64,000 nucleotides of DNA from Streptomonospora nanhaiensis (GCF_013410565.1 NZ_JACCFO010000001.1:4402001-4466000), one strand, 5' to 3'. Shown: positions 8,258-18,576, counted from the first letter of the stretch. The notes: a model not told the origin generated them from the letters alone. A program made the numbers and translations.

Positions 8258-8349
8258 GGTCGCCTCCCCCCGCCGCCCACGCTAGCGGATATCGGACATG
8301 GAGGTCCGGGGGCCGTGGCGCAGGCGGGTGCCGGCCGGCGCGCGGTGCG

Positions 8350-9156
8350 CTACCCGGGGAAGCGGGCCTGGAAGGCCGCGCGGACGGCGGGGTCGCGGTC
8401 GAGGACCGCGAAGACCACGTGGGCGAACACCCCGGCGTAGGTGCCGTGCAGGTGGGTGGCGAACGCCGCGGCGACCTCGGCGGGGTCGTTGCCGAACACG
8501 CCGCAGCCCCAGGCGCCCAGCACGAGCCGGGTGTGTCCCTGGTCGGCGGCCGCGGCGAGCACGGCGCGGGCGCGCGCGGTGAGGGCGGCGCCGACGCGGC
8601 CGGCGTCGTGCGGCTGGTCGCGCTCGATCATCCGCCGGTTGGGCGCGGCGGCGGTGAGGAACGCGACGGGGACCGGCTCGGGCAGCCAGGAGCCGTCGTC
8701 GCGGCGGTAGACGGGCACGCCCGGGGAGTAGACCACGCGGTCGCTGTAGAGGAGTTCGCGGTGGGCGCGGTGGTGGGCGTAGAACTCGGGGCAGCGCACG
8801 AGGGAGTCGTAGAGCGCGCTGGAGCGGGCCAGGCTCTCCTCCTGGGCGCGGGCACCGTTGGCCACGCCGCCGCCGGGGTTGCGCGCCGAGGCGAAGTTGA
8901 GCGCGGCGACGGGGCCGCCGCGGCCCAGCCGGAGCGCGGCGTGCAGCGTGGACTCGCCGGTGACCTCGAACTCCGTGGTGGAGCGGGCGGCGGGCGGGGT
9001 GAGCGCGCGGGTGTCCTCGGGCAGGTACAGGCGGGTGCCGTCGCGCATGGCGGTGAGGTGGGGGACGAGGTCGACGCGGTGGCCGTCATGGTCGTACCAG
9101 CCGCGCTCGAAGGCCGCCCTGGTCTGCTGCCACCGCTCGCGCATACGCTGCGACAT
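8350..9156 (-). CDS. Bacterial-type poly(ADP-ribose) glycohydrolase (TIGR02452/DUF2263)
   Basis: 268 residues from ATG 9156 (MSQRMRERW). The macrodomain carries the PARG signature GGG-x7-QEE at residues 95-107 (NPGGGVANG then QEES), in which the two Glu are catalytic, plus NFASARNPGGG before it and LGAWGCGVFGND near the C-terminus, which matches the phosphate loop of the family. The enzyme removes ADP-ribose from protein or nucleic acid. It is not obviously in an operon, but its direct neighbour is the alkylation-repair pair, suggesting a role after DNA damage (inference). No ADP-ribosyltransferase is seen in the window. Confidence 0.88.
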   Translation of the reverse strand: MSQRMRERWQQTRAAFERGWYDHDGHRVDLVPHLTAMRDGTRLYLPEDTRALTPPAARSTTEFEVTGESTLHAALRLGRGGPVAALNFASARNPGGGVANGARAQEESLARSSALYDSLVRCPEFYAHHRAHRELLYSDRVVYSPGVPVYRRDDGSWLPEPVPVAFLTAAAPNRRMIERDQPHDAGRVGAALTARARAVLAAAADQGHTRLVLGAWGCGVFGNDPAEVAAAFATHLHGTYAGVFAHVVFAVLDRDPAVRAAFQARFPG

Positions 9157-9315
9157 CGCCGCCGTCCACCCCTTCCGCTTCCGCCGGCGCCCGTGCCCGC
9201 GGCGGGCCGGTGCCGTCCCGGACGCTACCGCCCGCCGGGGCGGCGGCTCCACCGGATTTCGCGGCGGGCGGGGGTGCCGGCGGTCCGGCGGGCGGTCCGG
9301 CAGGAGGGACCGGTG

Positions 9316-9732
9316 TCAGGTGCCGGGCGGGCGCCGTTCGGGGGCGGGCGCGGCGGACCCGGACTCGGCGCCGGACCCGGCGGCCTTCGGCCCGGGACCG
9401 GACTCGGTGCCGGAGCCCGACGCGGATCGCGTGGCGGTGTCGGTCTCGGCGAAGGCGCCGTGCTCGGTGAGGTAGTCGATGTAGACCGGGCGCAGGGCGT
9501 CCTGGACGACGGGGTCCTCTTCGGCGGCCAGGGCGTCGTAGAACAGGCCCGACGCCTGCGCCACGCCGGCCTCGCCGGCCTCCACGTTGCCCGCCGCGGC
9601 CTCGGCGGCGGGCAGCAGCCGCAGCAGCCGCCAGAAGAACTTGACGTCCCAGCGGCGGCGGGCGAGGGCGACGGCGCGGTCGCGGAGTTCGTCGGTCTCC
9701 AGGCGGTCGAGGGCGGACAGATCTTCGTTCAT
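9316..9732 (-). CDS. Small acidic protein of unknown function
   Basis: 138 residues. The first ~95 are predicted helical ([55 protein letters not shown]), with no signal peptide. The last ~45 are a Ser/Gly/Glu/Pro-rich disordered tail. Codon use is normal for the neighbourhood, supporting a real gene. I do not recognise a characterised family; similar short proteins occur in actinomycetes. Confidence 0.65.
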   Translation of the reverse strand: MNEDLSALDRLETDELRDRAVALARRRWDVKFFWRLLRLLPAAEAAAGNVEAGEAGVAQASGLFYDALAAEEDPVVQDALRPVYIDYLTEHGAFAETDTATRSASGSGTESGPGPKAAGSGAESGSAAPAPERRPPGT

Positions 9733-9878
9733 GCCCCTGCCCTACCCGGACCGCGGCGGTTCAACAAAGGGTGATGTGGGTTACCCTTCGGTCGGGTCCA
9801 CACAGGACGCGGTCCGCGCCGGCGCCCCGGGCGATCCCCGGCTCCGGCGGCGGCGCGCAACGGCAGGAGGGGGCGCTC

Positions 9879-10298
9879 ATGAGCGCGTCATCGGCGGTGC
9901 GGGTGGTCGTCGCCAAGCCCGGGCTGGACGGGCACGACCGCGGGGTCAAGGTGGTGGTGCGGGCGCTGCGCGACGCGGGTGTGGAGGTCATCTACACCGG
10001 TCTGCGGCAGACCCCGGAGATGGTGGTCAGCGCCGCGCTGGAGGAGGACGCCGACGCCATCGGGCTGTCGGTGCTCTCGGGCGCGCACATGACGATCTTC
10101 CGCCGGGTCATGGAGCTGCTGGCCGAGCACGACGCCACCGACATCACCGTCTTCGGCGGCGGGATCATCCCCGAGGCCGACATCCCCGAGCTGGAGCGCA
10201 TGGGCGTGGCCAAGGTGTTCACGCCGGGCACCCCCACCACCGAGATCAGCGACTGGGTGCGCGGCAACATCCGGGCGGTGCACACCGGCGCGGGCTGA
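9879..10298 (+). CDS. Cobalamin-binding small subunit of an acyl-CoA mutase (IcmB-like)
   Basis: 139 residues, a stand-alone B12-binding domain. It has DGHDRG (residues 17-22), the DxHxxG motif whose His19 displaces dimethylbenzimidazole, then GLSVLSGAH (SxL) and [11 protein letters not shown] (GG), the full set for base-off cobalamin binding. Length and order match the isobutyryl-CoA mutase small subunit; the C-terminal domain of methylmalonyl-CoA mutase is the closest relative. AGGAGG supports ATG 9879. The catalytic large subunit is not in this window, so it must be encoded elsewhere. Confidence 0.88.
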   Translation: MSASSAVRVVVAKPGLDGHDRGVKVVVRALRDAGVEVIYTGLRQTPEMVVSAALEEDADAIGLSVLSGAHMTIFRRVMELLAEHDATDITVFGGGIIPEADIPELERMGVAKVFTPGTPTTEISDWVRGNIRAVHTGAG

Positions 10299-10600
10299 TC
10301 GGCGCACCGGCGCCGCCCTCCGCCCTCCTCCGGGGTTCTCCCCGCCGCCCTTCGCCCGCCGAACCCGCCCGGTTCCCGCGCCCCTCCCCGCCCGCGCGCG
10401 CCGCGCGTAGGCGCCGCGCGCGGGTGTGGGGCATCGCTCACGGTCGGCGGCGGCCGTTTCGGCGTTGGGCGCCGGAGGCGCGATTAGGCTGCCCTTTTGT
10501 GTCATTCGTCCGGTTTCTCGCAGGTCCGGGGCGGCGGCCCCGCCGCCACCGCCCGCGCCGCCCCCATCACCGCGCCCGGCCCCGGGTCGGCGGGTAGGCC
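10299..10600. other. Intergenic region before TauE gene
   Basis: No convincing gene is seen. The left part is an extremely GC-rich run. A TAGGCT hexamer near 10484-10489 could be a -10 element for the exporter gene, but no good -35 element is spaced to it. Confidence 0.4.
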
Positions 10601-11374
10601 GTGGAACCGGGTATCGACGTGGTGGCCCTGCTGCTGGCGGCCGCCATGGCCGCCGGATGGGTCGACGCGGTGGTGGGCGGCGGCGGGCTGCTGATGCTGC
10701 CGGCCATGCTCGTGGCCTTCCCCGCCTCGCCCGTCGCGCCGCTGCTGGGCACCAACAAGCTGACCGCGATCATGGGCACCGCCTCGGCGGCCTGGACCTA
10801 CCTGCGCGGCGTGCGGCCGGACCCGCGGATCATGTGGCCCACCGCCGGGCTGGCCCTGCTGGGGGCCGGGGGCGGCGCCGCGCTGGCGGGGTCGGTGTCC
10901 TCGGCCGCGCTGCGCCCCACCGTCATGGTGGTGCTCGCGGTGGTGCTGGTGCTCGTGGTGGCGCGCCCGGCCATGGGAGCGGTGGCCAATCCCACACTGC
11001 TCACCCCGCGCCGGATCGCGGTGGCGGTGCTGCTGGCCGGCGGCGGCGTGGGGTTCTACGACGGGCTGATCGGCCCCGGCACCGGGACGTTCCTCATCAT
11101 GGTGCTGACCACGGTGGTGGGCCTGGACTTCGTCAGCGCCTCGGCGTCGGCCAAGGTGGTCAACACCGCCACCAACCTGGGCGCGCTCGTGGTGTTCGCG
11201 GTCAACGGCGACGTGCTGTGGCTGCTGGGGCTGGGCCTGGCGGTGTGCAACGTGGCCGGCGCCCAGATCGGCGCGCGCATGGCGCTGCGCCGGGGGTCGG
11301 GGTTCGTGCGGGTGGTGCTCGTGGTGGTGGTGCTGGCCCTGCTGGTGCGGCTGGGCTGGGAGCAGGTGGCGTAG
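10601..11374 (+). CDS. TauE/SafE-family membrane exporter
   Basis: 257 residues, almost entirely hydrophobic, with about eight predicted membrane helices. The two halves repeat the family signature: [19 protein letters not shown] with [11 protein letters not shown] in the first half, and [17 protein letters not shown] with [17 protein letters not shown] in the second. Family members export sulfite or sulfonated organics, but substrates are rarely known. GTG at 10601 is the start; the ribosome site is weak. It is monocistronic between the B12 protein and sucC. Confidence 0.88.
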   Translation: MEPGIDVVALLLAAAMAAGWVDAVVGGGGLLMLPAMLVAFPASPVAPLLGTNKLTAIMGTASAAWTYLRGVRPDPRIMWPTAGLALLGAGGGAALAGSVSSAALRPTVMVVLAVVLVLVVARPAMGAVANPTLLTPRRIAVAVLLAGGGVGFYDGLIGPGTGTFLIMVLTTVVGLDFVSASASAKVVNTATNLGALVVFAVNGDVLWLLGLGLAVCNVAGAQIGARMALRRGSGFVRVVLVVVVLALLVRLGWEQVA

Positions 11375-11402
11375 AACGCCCCCGGCGTCCTGTTAATCCC
11401 GA

Positions 11403-11416
11403 TGTGAGACCTCACA
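11403..11416. promoter_or_regulatory. Inverted repeat upstream of sucCD
   Basis: TGTGAG-ac-CTCACA is a perfect inverted repeat 240 bp before sucC. It resembles a Crp half-site pair but with a 4-base instead of 6-base core, so GntR-type binding is as likely. A second inverted repeat, CACCGG-cgcc-CCGGTG, lies at 11485-11500 beside a TTGACT -35-like hexamer (about 11477). Confidence 0.4.
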
Positions 11417-11655
11417 CGAATTCCCACCGGCGCACCGCCGCAGAACCCGGCATACCGGGGGTTTCCCCGTTCGCTTTGACTGGTCACCGGCGCCCCGGTG
11501 TCATCTGTCAAGCCCTGGGAGGACTAAGCTGCCGCATGTTGCGGACGGCATTCGACGTATCTCCAACGCGGCGGCATCCGGTTCGGTTCCCCGCGAACGA
11601 CAGACTCCGCGTCCGCACACGACCGCAGCCAGCGAAACAACAAGGACGGACCCTC

Positions 11656-12837
11656 GTGGACCTGTTCGAATACCAGGCGAAGCAGCTCTTCGCAGAGTAC
11701 GGGGTGCCGGTACCCCAGGGAAAGGTGGCGAGCACGGCCGCTGAGGCCCGTGCCATCGCCGAGGAGTTCGCGGCGGCGGGCACGCCCCGCGTCGTGGTCA
11801 AGGCGCAGGTGAAGACCGGCGGGCGCGGCAAGGCCGGCGGGGTGAAGGTGGCCGACGACGCCGCCGACGCCGAGGCCAAGGCCGAGCAGATCCTCGGCAT
11901 GGACATCAAGGGCCACACGGTCCACCGGGTCCTCGTCGAAGAGGCCAGCGACATCGCCGAGGAGTACTACTTCTCGTTCCTGCTGGACCGCGCCAACCGC
12001 ACCTTCCTCTCCATCTGCTCCGCCGAGGGCGGCATGGAGATCGAGGAGGTCGCCGCGACCAACCCCGACGCCGTCGCCAAGGTCGCCATCAACCCGCTGC
12101 AGGGCGCCCCCGCCGACGTCGCCGCCGAGATCGTGCGCCAGGGCCGCCTGCCCGAGGCCGCCGCGCAGGGCGCCGCCGAGGTCATCACCAAGCTCTGGGA
12201 CGTGTTCGTCGGCCGCGACGCCACCCTGGTCGAGGTCAACCCGCTGATCCTCACCGGTGACGGCCGCGTGGTCGCGCTCGACGGCAAGGTCACCCTCGAC
12301 GAGAACGCCGAGTTCCGCCAGGACCTGGAGAGCCTCGCCTTCGCAGCCGAAGGCGATCCCCTCGAAGTCAAGGCGAAGGAGAAGGGGCTCAACTACGTCA
12401 AGCTGGACGGTCAGGTCGGGATCATCGGCAACGGTGCGGGCCTGGTGATGTCGACGCTGGACGTGGTGGCCTATGCCGGTGAGGAGTTCGGCGGGGTCAA
12501 GCCGGCCAACTTCCTGGACATCGGCGGGGGCGCCTCGGCCGAGGTCATGGCCAACGGCCTGGAGATCATCCTGGGCGACCCCGATGTCAAGAGCGTGTTC
12601 GTCAACGTGTTCGGCGGGATCACCGCCTGCGACGCGGTGGCCAACGGCATCGTGCAGGCCCTGCGGCTGCTGGAGGGCCGGGGCGACGATGTGACCAAGC
12701 CGCTGGTGGTGCGCCTGGACGGCAACAACGCCGAGCTGGGCCGCCGGATCCTGACCGATGCCGCCCATCCGGCGGTGCGCCAGGTGGCGACCATGGACGG
12801 CGCTGCCGCCCAGGCCGCTGAACTGGCCGCGAAGTAA
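11656..12837 (+). CDS. sucC: Succinyl-CoA synthetase beta subunit
   Basis: 393 residues starting at GTG 11656 ([22 protein letters not shown], the standard N-terminus). An ATP-grasp domain covers the first ~230 residues ([30 protein letters not shown]) and the CoA-ligase domain follows ([27 protein letters not shown]). With SucD it converts succinyl-CoA plus NDP and phosphate to succinate, CoA and NTP in the TCA cycle. A long in-frame extension upstream is not used. AAGGAC precedes the start. sucD follows after 27 bp. Confidence 0.97.
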   Translation: MDLFEYQAKQLFAEYGVPVPQGKVASTAAEARAIAEEFAAAGTPRVVVKAQVKTGGRGKAGGVKVADDAADAEAKAEQILGMDIKGHTVHRVLVEEASDIAEEYYFSFLLDRANRTFLSICSAEGGMEIEEVAATNPDAVAKVAINPLQGAPADVAAEIVRQGRLPEAAAQGAAEVITKLWDVFVGRDATLVEVNPLILTGDGRVVALDGKVTLDENAEFRQDLESLAFAAEGDPLEVKAKEKGLNYVKLDGQVGIIGNGAGLVMSTLDVVAYAGEEFGGVKPANFLDIGGGASAEVMANGLEIILGDPDVKSVFVNVFGGITACDAVANGIVQALRLLEGRGDDVTKPLVVRLDGNNAELGRRILTDAAHPAVRQVATMDGAAAQAAELAAK

Positions 12838-12864
12838 CGAGGGCGCGAGGCGAGTAGAAGCATC

Positions 12865-13743
12865 ATGGCTATCTTCCTGACCAAGGACAGCAAGGTGCTG
12901 GTGCAGGGCATGACCGGCTCTGAGGGCACCAAGCACACCCGCCGGATGCTGGCGGCGGGCACGCGGATCGTGGGCGGGGTCAACCCGCGCAAGGCCGGCC
13001 AGTCGGTGGACTTCGACGGCACCCAGGTGCCGGTGTTCGCGTCGGTGGCCGAGGGCATGGCGGCCACGGGGGCCGATGTGTCGGTGGTGTTCGTGCCGCC
13101 GCGCTTTGCCAAGGCCGCGGTGGTGGAGGCGATCGACGCGGGTATCGGGATGGCGGTGGTGATCACCGAGGGCATTCCGGTGCACGACACGGCGGCGTTT
13201 TGGGCGCACGCCTGCGCCAAGGGCAACCGGACGCGGATCATCGGGCCCAACTGCCCGGGTCTGATCACGCCGGGGGAGTCCAACGCGGGCATCATTCCGG
13301 CCGACATCACGCGGCCGGGGCGGATCGGGCTGGTGTCGAAGTCGGGGACGCTGACCTACCAGATGATGTATGAGCTGCGGGACATCGGTTTCTCCACGGC
13401 GGTGGGGATCGGTGGGGACCCGATCATCGGGACGACCCACATCGACGCGCTGGCGGCGTTCGAGGCCGACCCGGGTACGGACGCGATCGTGATGATCGGT
13501 GAGATCGGCGGGGACGCCGAGGAGCGGGCCGCGGAGTTCATCAGGGCCAACGTGTCCAAGCCGGTCGTCGGTTACGTGGCGGGGTTCACGGCTCCCGAGG
13601 GCAAGACGATGGGGCACGCGGGCGCGATCGTGTCGGGGTCGGCGGGTACGGCCGCGGCGAAGAAGGAGGCGTTGGAGGCCGCTGGCGTCAAGGTCGGCAA
13701 GACCCCCAGCGAGACCGCGAAGCTGGCCCGCGCGCTGTTCTGA
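12865..13743 (+). CDS. sucD: Succinyl-CoA synthetase alpha subunit
   Basis: 292 residues. The CoA-binding Rossmann domain opens it ([19 protein letters not shown]), [12 protein letters not shown] is the family signature, and the phosphorylated catalytic His is in [26 protein letters not shown] near residue 250. It forms the phosphohistidine intermediate transferred to nucleotide by SucC. Second gene of sucCD and followed by a strong hairpin terminator. Confidence 0.97.
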   Translation: MAIFLTKDSKVLVQGMTGSEGTKHTRRMLAAGTRIVGGVNPRKAGQSVDFDGTQVPVFASVAEGMAATGADVSVVFVPPRFAKAAVVEAIDAGIGMAVVITEGIPVHDTAAFWAHACAKGNRTRIIGPNCPGLITPGESNAGIIPADITRPGRIGLVSKSGTLTYQMMYELRDIGFSTAVGIGGDPIIGTTHIDALAAFEADPGTDAIVMIGEIGGDAEERAAEFIRANVSKPVVGYVAGFTAPEGKTMGHAGAIVSGSAGTAAAKKEALEAAGVKVGKTPSETAKLARALF

Positions 13744-13804
13744 TCCACCGCGCGGCACCGCCGCGCCGCCGGAGCCCGGCCCCGCCGGGACCCGCGCACA
13801 CACC

Positions 13805-13843
13805 GGCCGCGCCCCCCGCCTCCACCGGCGGCGGGGCGCGGCC
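13805..13843 (+). terminator. sucCD terminator
   Basis: GGCCGCGCCCC-CCGCC and GGCGG-CGGGGCGCGGCC form a ~16-bp stem around TCCACC with one unpaired base, followed by TTT. Confidence 0.75.
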
Positions 13844-13985
13844 TTTCGCGTGCCCGCCCCCGCCGCGGCCCGCCCGCGGCGTCCCGCCGCGCCGCGAGCG
13901 CCCGGACTCCTAGCACAACCGGCCCGTGCGCCGCCTGCCGACACGCCCGGCCAAACCCCGGGGGTCGGCCCGCCCGGCTGGCAGC

Positions 13986-15626
13986 ATGGGACGGGTGAGC
14001 GCGCCCGCACGTCCCTCCCCGAACCGCAGCGGCGGCCGGCCCCGCCGCGAGCCCTCCCAGGCGCGCGGCGCCGCCCGCGCGCCGCGCGGCCGCCGCCCGC
14101 CCCCCGCCGACGACCAGCCCCGCCCCCTCTACACCGCCGGCGGCCTGGCCGCCGCCTGGTCGGCCGGCATCGGCCTGGCCGTGCTGATGACCCTCACCGT
14201 GGCCGGGTGGGTGGCCGCGCCCCACGGGGCGTTCGGCGAGGACATCGGCGAGGTCCTGCGCGCCGCCGTGCAGGCGTGGCTGGTGGGCCACCACGTCGGG
14301 TTCACCATCCCCGGCGGCGGCGTGTCCCTGCTCCCGCTGGGCCTGGTCGTGCTGCCCGGCCTGCTGCTGTACCGCGCGGGCCGCTGGCTGGCCCGCAGTT
14401 GCGAGCTGCCCCGGCTGCGCCACCTGTTCCGCGCCGCGCTCGCCATCGCCGGGCCCTACGCCGCCATCGCCGGCACGCTCGCCCTGGTCGGCCGGACCGA
14501 GGTGGTGCGGCCCAGCGTCGTCCAGGCGCTCATCGCCGGGTTCGGCGTGGCGTTCGTGGCCGGGGGCGCCGGCGTGCTGTTCCAGCTGCTCAAGGACAAG
14601 GGCATCCCCAAACGGCGGCTGCTGGACCTGATGCCCGACCGCCCCCGCTCCCTGCTGGTGGGCACCCTCAGCGCCACCGGCACCCTGCTGGCCACCGGCG
14701 CGCTGCTGTTCGGCGCCGCACTGGCGAGCGGCATGGACCAAGCGGCCGCGCTCACCGGCGAACTCGCGCCGGGCCTGGTGGGCGGCGCGCTGCTGCTGCT
14801 CGTCCAGTTGCTCTACCTGCCCAACGCCGTGGTGTTCGGCCTGGCCTACGCCGTGGGGCCGGGTTTCGCGGTGGGCACCGGCACGGTCGTCGCGCCGACC
14901 GGGGTGTCGGTCGGCGCCGTCCCGATTCTGCCCATGCTCGCGGCGCTGCCCGACAACGGTCCGGCGCCGGTGGTGTCGCTGGCGGCGCTGGCGGTGCCGT
15001 TCCTCGCCGGCGCGGTGGGCGGGGTGCTGACCCAGCGCAGCGCGCCGGCGGTGGTCAGCGAGTCGGCGCCGCTGTGGGGGTTCGTCTGCGGGGTCACGAC
15101 CGGCCTGGTGTGCGCGGCGCTGTCGCTGCTGGCCGGGGGCTCGATGGGCGCCGAGCGGCTGTCGGAGGTCGGGCCGTCGGCCTGGCAGGTGGGGCTGATC
15201 ACCGCGCTGGAGGTCGGGCTGGCCGCGGCCATCGCCGCGTGGGTGGCCAACTGGCGCTACTACCGGCGGGCCCACGCCGGGGCGGCGCCGGACGAGGCCG
15301 GGGCGGAGCCCGAAGAGGAGGAGGGCGCGCCCGGCGACGAACCGCCGCCCGCGCCCGCGCGGCGCCGCGGCCGTCCGGTGCTGCGCGTGGTGCCCGACCC
15401 CGGCGACGCCGAGCCCGCGCCCGAACCCGGCCCCCGCCCGCGGAGCGGTCCCGGGCCCGTCGAGCAGGCCCCGCCGAAGGCGGCGCCGCGCTGGCGGCTG
15501 CGGCTGCCCGCGCTGCGGCTGCGCCGCCGCCGCGCGGCCGACGACGACGGCGAGGAGTTCTACGGCATCACCTACGAGGCCGACTCCGCCCCCGCCGCCC
15601 CCGCCGACGACGGCCCCGGCCGCTGA
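13986..15626 (+). CDS. DUF6350-type polytopic membrane protein
   Basis: 546 residues from ATG 13986. After ~55 basic Arg/Pro residues there are about ten hydrophobic segments (for example LAAAWSAGIGLAVLMTLTVAG and VGGALLLLVQLLYLPNAVVFG), then a ~120-residue charged cytoplasmic tail rich in Glu, Pro and Arg ending YGITYEAD. Its place between sucD and purN is conserved in Streptomyces-like genomes, where such proteins are annotated as DUF6350 or PerM-like cell-division proteins. Function is not established. No clear ribosome site was found for the ATG. Confidence 0.75.
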   Translation: MGRVSAPARPSPNRSGGRPRREPSQARGAARAPRGRRPPPADDQPRPLYTAGGLAAAWSAGIGLAVLMTLTVAGWVAAPHGAFGEDIGEVLRAAVQAWLVGHHVGFTIPGGGVSLLPLGLVVLPGLLLYRAGRWLARSCELPRLRHLFRAALAIAGPYAAIAGTLALVGRTEVVRPSVVQALIAGFGVAFVAGGAGVLFQLLKDKGIPKRRLLDLMPDRPRSLLVGTLSATGTLLATGALLFGAALASGMDQAAALTGELAPGLVGGALLLLVQLLYLPNAVVFGLAYAVGPGFAVGTGTVVAPTGVSVGAVPILPMLAALPDNGPAPVVSLAALAVPFLAGAVGGVLTQRSAPAVVSESAPLWGFVCGVTTGLVCAALSLLAGGSMGAERLSEVGPSAWQVGLITALEVGLAAAIAAWVANWRYYRRAHAGAAPDEAGAEPEEEEGAPGDEPPPAPARRRGRPVLRVVPDPGDAEPAPEPGPRPRSGPGPVEQAPPKAAPRWRLRLPALRLRRRRAADDDGEEFYGITYEADSAPAAPADDGPGR

Positions 15627-15645
15627 GGCCCGGGCCGCGCTCCGG

Positions 15646-16059
15646 TCAGCCGCCCACCGGCGGCACGCTCTCCACCGGCAGCCCGGCGCGCCGGGCGATG
15701 TCCTCGCGCAGCTGGCGGTCGCAGTCCTGCTGGGAGCTGACCGTCAGCGCGCGCGTGGAGCACTCCTGATAGGCGCTGTAGGCGTCCCAGAAGACCAGGT
15801 AGCCCACGAGCATCAGGGCGGAGAGCGCGACCCCGAACCAGCCCAGCACCATGCTCAGGATCGCCCCGGGCGCCACCCCGTTCTTCGCCTTGGCCGCGCG
15901 GCGCGCGCGGTGGCCCTGCACGATCCCCAGCGCCGACAGGATGAGCCCGAACGGCGGCAGGATCAGCCCGGCGGCCGAGAGGAACAGCCCCCACAGGCCG
16001 CCGCGTTCGATGTGCGGCCGGTCCCCGTCCGTCTGCTGCTGGGGCGGCTCATTGATCAC
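15646..16059 (-). CDS. DUF4190-like small membrane protein
   Basis: 137 residues from GTG 16059 with GAGGAG 6 bases upstream. Two hydrophobic helices (LWGLFLSAAGLILPPFGLILSALG and GAILSMVLGWFGVALSALMLVGYLVFW) flank a basic loop HRARRAAKAKNG, the layout of DUF4190 proteins. The C-terminal ~45 residues contain two Cys (ECSTRALTVSSQQDCDRQ) that could form a disulfide if extracellular. Convergent with the DUF6350 gene. Function unknown. Confidence 0.75.
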   Translation of the reverse strand: MINEPPQQQTDGDRPHIERGGLWGLFLSAAGLILPPFGLILSALGIVQGHRARRAAKAKNGVAPGAILSMVLGWFGVALSALMLVGYLVFWDAYSAYQECSTRALTVSSQQDCDRQLREDIARRAGLPVESVPPVGG

Positions 16060-16357
16060 AGGGGCTCCTCGCGAACGGCGCCTGGTCGGCGGCTGGACGG
16101 CGGTCGGGGGCGGCCCGGTGCGCGCACGTCGCGCGATGCGCGCGGGCGTGCGCCGAACGGGGCCTCGTGGAGTAGACGCTACCTGGCGAGATAGGCTGAC
16201 AGCGCGGACGGGTAAGCCGCGTGCCCCGTCCGGCCGCGTCCGAGGTGCCCCGCGCGCCCGCGCCGGGCCCCGGGCCCGCACGGCCGCCGCGCCAGGCGCA
16301 CCCGGCGGCGTCGAGGACGCGCGTCAGCGCATTCGTTTTCCCACGAGGAGGAACACA
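16060..16357. other. Divergent spacer DUF4190-like/purN
   Basis: No gene seen. TAGGCT near 16190 (plus strand) and TAGCGT on the minus strand in the same AT-richer patch could be the two divergent -10 elements. Confidence 0.35.
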
Positions 16358-17008
16358 CTGTCGGCGCGAGTTGTCGTTCTCATCTCCGGCACGGGGAGCA
16401 ACATGGCCGCCCTGCTGGACGCGGCGGCCGACCGCCTCTACGGCGCCGAGGTGGTCGCGGTGGGCTCCGACCGCGACGCCCCCGGACTGGCCCTGGCCGA
16501 GCGCGCGGGCGTGGCGACCTTCACGGTGCGCCTCGCCGACCACCGCGACCGCGCGGAGTGGGACGCCGCGCTCAGTGAGCGCATCGCCGCGTTCGCGCCC
16601 GACCTGGTGGTCTCGGCGGGGTTCATGCGGCTGCTGGGCCCGGCGGTCCTGGACCGCCACACCGTCATCAACACCCACCCCGCGCTGCTGCCGGCCTTCC
16701 CCGGCACGCACGCGGTGCGCGACGCCCTCGCCTACGGGGTGCGGATCACCGGCGCCACCGTCCACTTCGTGGACTCCGGCATGGACACCGGCCCGGTCAT
16801 CGACCAGGTGGCGGTGCCGGTGCTGCCCGGCGACGACGCCGAGGCGCTGCACGAGCGCATCAAGACCGTCGAGCGGCGGATGCTGGTCGACGTGGTGGGC
16901 CGCCTGGCGCGCGAGGGCTGGACCGTCGAGGACCGACACGTGCGGCTGGGCTCGGTGGAGCCCGGGCCGTCCCCTTCACCCGGATACGTTGCAGAGGAGA
17001 ACCGGTGA
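16358..17008 (+). CDS. purN: Phosphoribosylglycinamide formyltransferase
   Basis: 216 residues. The fold opens with [20 protein letters not shown], has the catalytic [16 protein letters not shown] (Asn-x-His) and [11 protein letters not shown] with the catalytic Asp. It transfers formyl from 10-formyl-THF to GAR in purine synthesis. No ATG, GTG or TTG exists in frame near the conserved N-terminus; the only candidate is CTG 16358 (LSARVVVL), placed 7 bases after a perfect AGGAGG. I annotate CTG as the start. The stop overlaps the purH GTG (GTGA). Confidence 0.93.
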   Translation: MSARVVVLISGTGSNMAALLDAAADRLYGAEVVAVGSDRDAPGLALAERAGVATFTVRLADHRDRAEWDAALSERIAAFAPDLVVSAGFMRLLGPAVLDRHTVINTHPALLPAFPGTHAVRDALAYGVRITGATVHFVDSGMDTGPVIDQVAVPVLPGDDAEALHERIKTVERRMLVDVVGRLAREGWTVEDRHVRLGSVEPGPSPSPGYVAEENR

Positions 17009-18576
17009 CCCAGCAGGCCATTCGGCGCGCGTTGATCAGCGTCTACGACAAGACCGGGCTGGAGGAGCTGGCCTACGGGCTGGCCGAGGCCGGGGTGGAG
17101 ATCGTCTCCACCGGATCCACCGCCGCGCGCCTCGCCGAAGTCGACGTTCCCGTCACCCCGGTCGAGGAGGTCACCGGGTTCCCCGAGGTCCTGGACGGCC
17201 GGGTCAAAACCCTGCACCCCAAGGTGCACGCCGGCCTGCTGGCCGACCGCTCCAACGCCGCGCACCGCGCCACGCTGGAGGAGCTGGACATCGCGCCGTT
17301 CGACCTGCTGGTGGTCAACCTCTACCCGTTCCAGCAGACGGTGGCCTCGGGCGCCGCGCCGGCCGAGTGCGTCGAGAAGATCGACATCGGCGGCCCCGCG
17401 ATGATCCGCGCCGGGGCCAAGAACCACGGCTCGGTCGCGGTGGTGGTCGACCCGGGCCGCTACGACGAGGTCGTGGAGGCCGTGCAGGGCGGGGGCTTCA
17501 CCCTGGAGCAGCGCAAGCGCCTGGCGGCGCTGGCCTACGCCCACACCGCCGCCTACGACGCGGCCGTGGCGTCGTGGTTCGCCCGCGACTACGCGCCCGA
17601 CGAAGTCGCGGTCGAGACCGGGTGGCCCGACTTCTACGCCACCGCCTACCGGCGCTCCTCGCCGCTGCGCTACGGCGAGAACCCCCATCAGCGGGCCGCG
17701 CTCTACCGGGGCGACGACGACGCCTGGGGGCCGGGCCTGGCCGGTGCCGAGCAGCTGCACGGCAAGGAGATGTCCTACAACAACTACGTCGACGCCGACG
17801 CCGCGCTGCGCGCCGCCTACGACTTCACCGAGCCGTGCGCGGCCATCATCAAGCACGCCAACCCGTGCGGGATCGCGCTGGGCGCCGACATCGCCGAGGC
17901 GCACCGCAAGGCCCACGCCTGCGACCCGGTGTCGGCCTACGGCGGCGTGATCGCCACCAACCGCCCGGTGAGCGTGGCGCTGGCCGAGCAGGTGTCGGAG
18001 ATCTTCACCGAGGTGCTGGTGGCGCCGGAGTACGAGCCGGGCGCCGTGGACATCCTCACCCGCAAGAAGAACATCCGGCTGCTGGTGGTCACCCCGCCCG
18101 ACCGCGCCGCGCGCCCCGAGGCCAAGCCGGTCAGCGGCGGCTCGCTGCTGCAGTCGGTGGACCTGGTCGACGCCCCCGGCGACGACCCCGCCGCCTGGGA
18201 GCTGCGCGCCGGCGCGGCCGTCGACGACGACACGCTGGCCGACCTGGCGTTCGCCTGGCGCGCGGTGCGCGCCGTGAAGTCCAACGCCATCCTGGTGGCC
18301 GCCGACCGGGCGACGGTGGGCGTGGGCATGGGCCAGGTGAACCGGGTGGACTCCGCGCGCCTGGCGGTGACCCGGGCCGGCGAGCGGGTGCGCGGGGCGG
18401 TCGCGGCCAGCGACGCGTTCTTCCCGTTCCCCGACGGCCTGGAGGTGCTGATCGAGGCGGGCGTGCGGGCGGTCGTGCAGCCCGGCGGGTCGGTGCGCGA
18501 CGAGCAGGTGGTCGCGGCGGCCGAGCAGGCCGGTATCGCCCTGTACTTCACCGGCACCCGGCACTTCTTCCACTGA
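17005..18576 (+). CDS. purH: Bifunctional AICAR formyltransferase / IMP cyclohydrolase
   Basis: 523 residues, the expected length. The N-terminal MGS-like cyclohydrolase domain ([42 protein letters not shown]) is followed by the formyltransferase domain ([26 protein letters not shown] with catalytic Lys-His; [13 protein letters not shown]). It makes the last two steps to IMP. Translation is coupled to purN by a 4-base overlap, so purN-purH is one operon. Confidence 0.97.
   Translation: MTQQAIRRALISVYDKTGLEELAYGLAEAGVEIVSTGSTAARLAEVDVPVTPVEEVTGFPEVLDGRVKTLHPKVHAGLLADRSNAAHRATLEELDIAPFDLLVVNLYPFQQTVASGAAPAECVEKIDIGGPAMIRAGAKNHGSVAVVVDPGRYDEVVEAVQGGGFTLEQRKRLAALAYAHTAAYDAAVASWFARDYAPDEVAVETGWPDFYATAYRRSSPLRYGENPHQRAALYRGDDDAWGPGLAGAEQLHGKEMSYNNYVDADAALRAAYDFTEPCAAIIKHANPCGIALGADIAEAHRKAHACDPVSAYGGVIATNRPVSVALAEQVSEIFTEVLVAPEYEPGAVDILTRKKNIRLLVVTPPDRAARPEAKPVSGGSLLQSVDLVDAPGDDPAAWELRAGAAVDDDTLADLAFAWRAVRAVKSNAILVAADRATVGVGMGQVNRVDSARLAVTRAGERVRGAVAASDAFFPFPDGLEVLIEAGVRAVVQPGGSVRDEQVVAAAEQAGIALYFTGTRHFFH

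Noticed and set aside
11524-15275. Very long antisense reading frames opposite sucC, sucD and the DUF6350 gene
   Set aside because: They lie exactly opposite well-supported genes and are rich in Arg, Gly, Ala and His with no known domain; high GC removes stop codons from the complementary frame.
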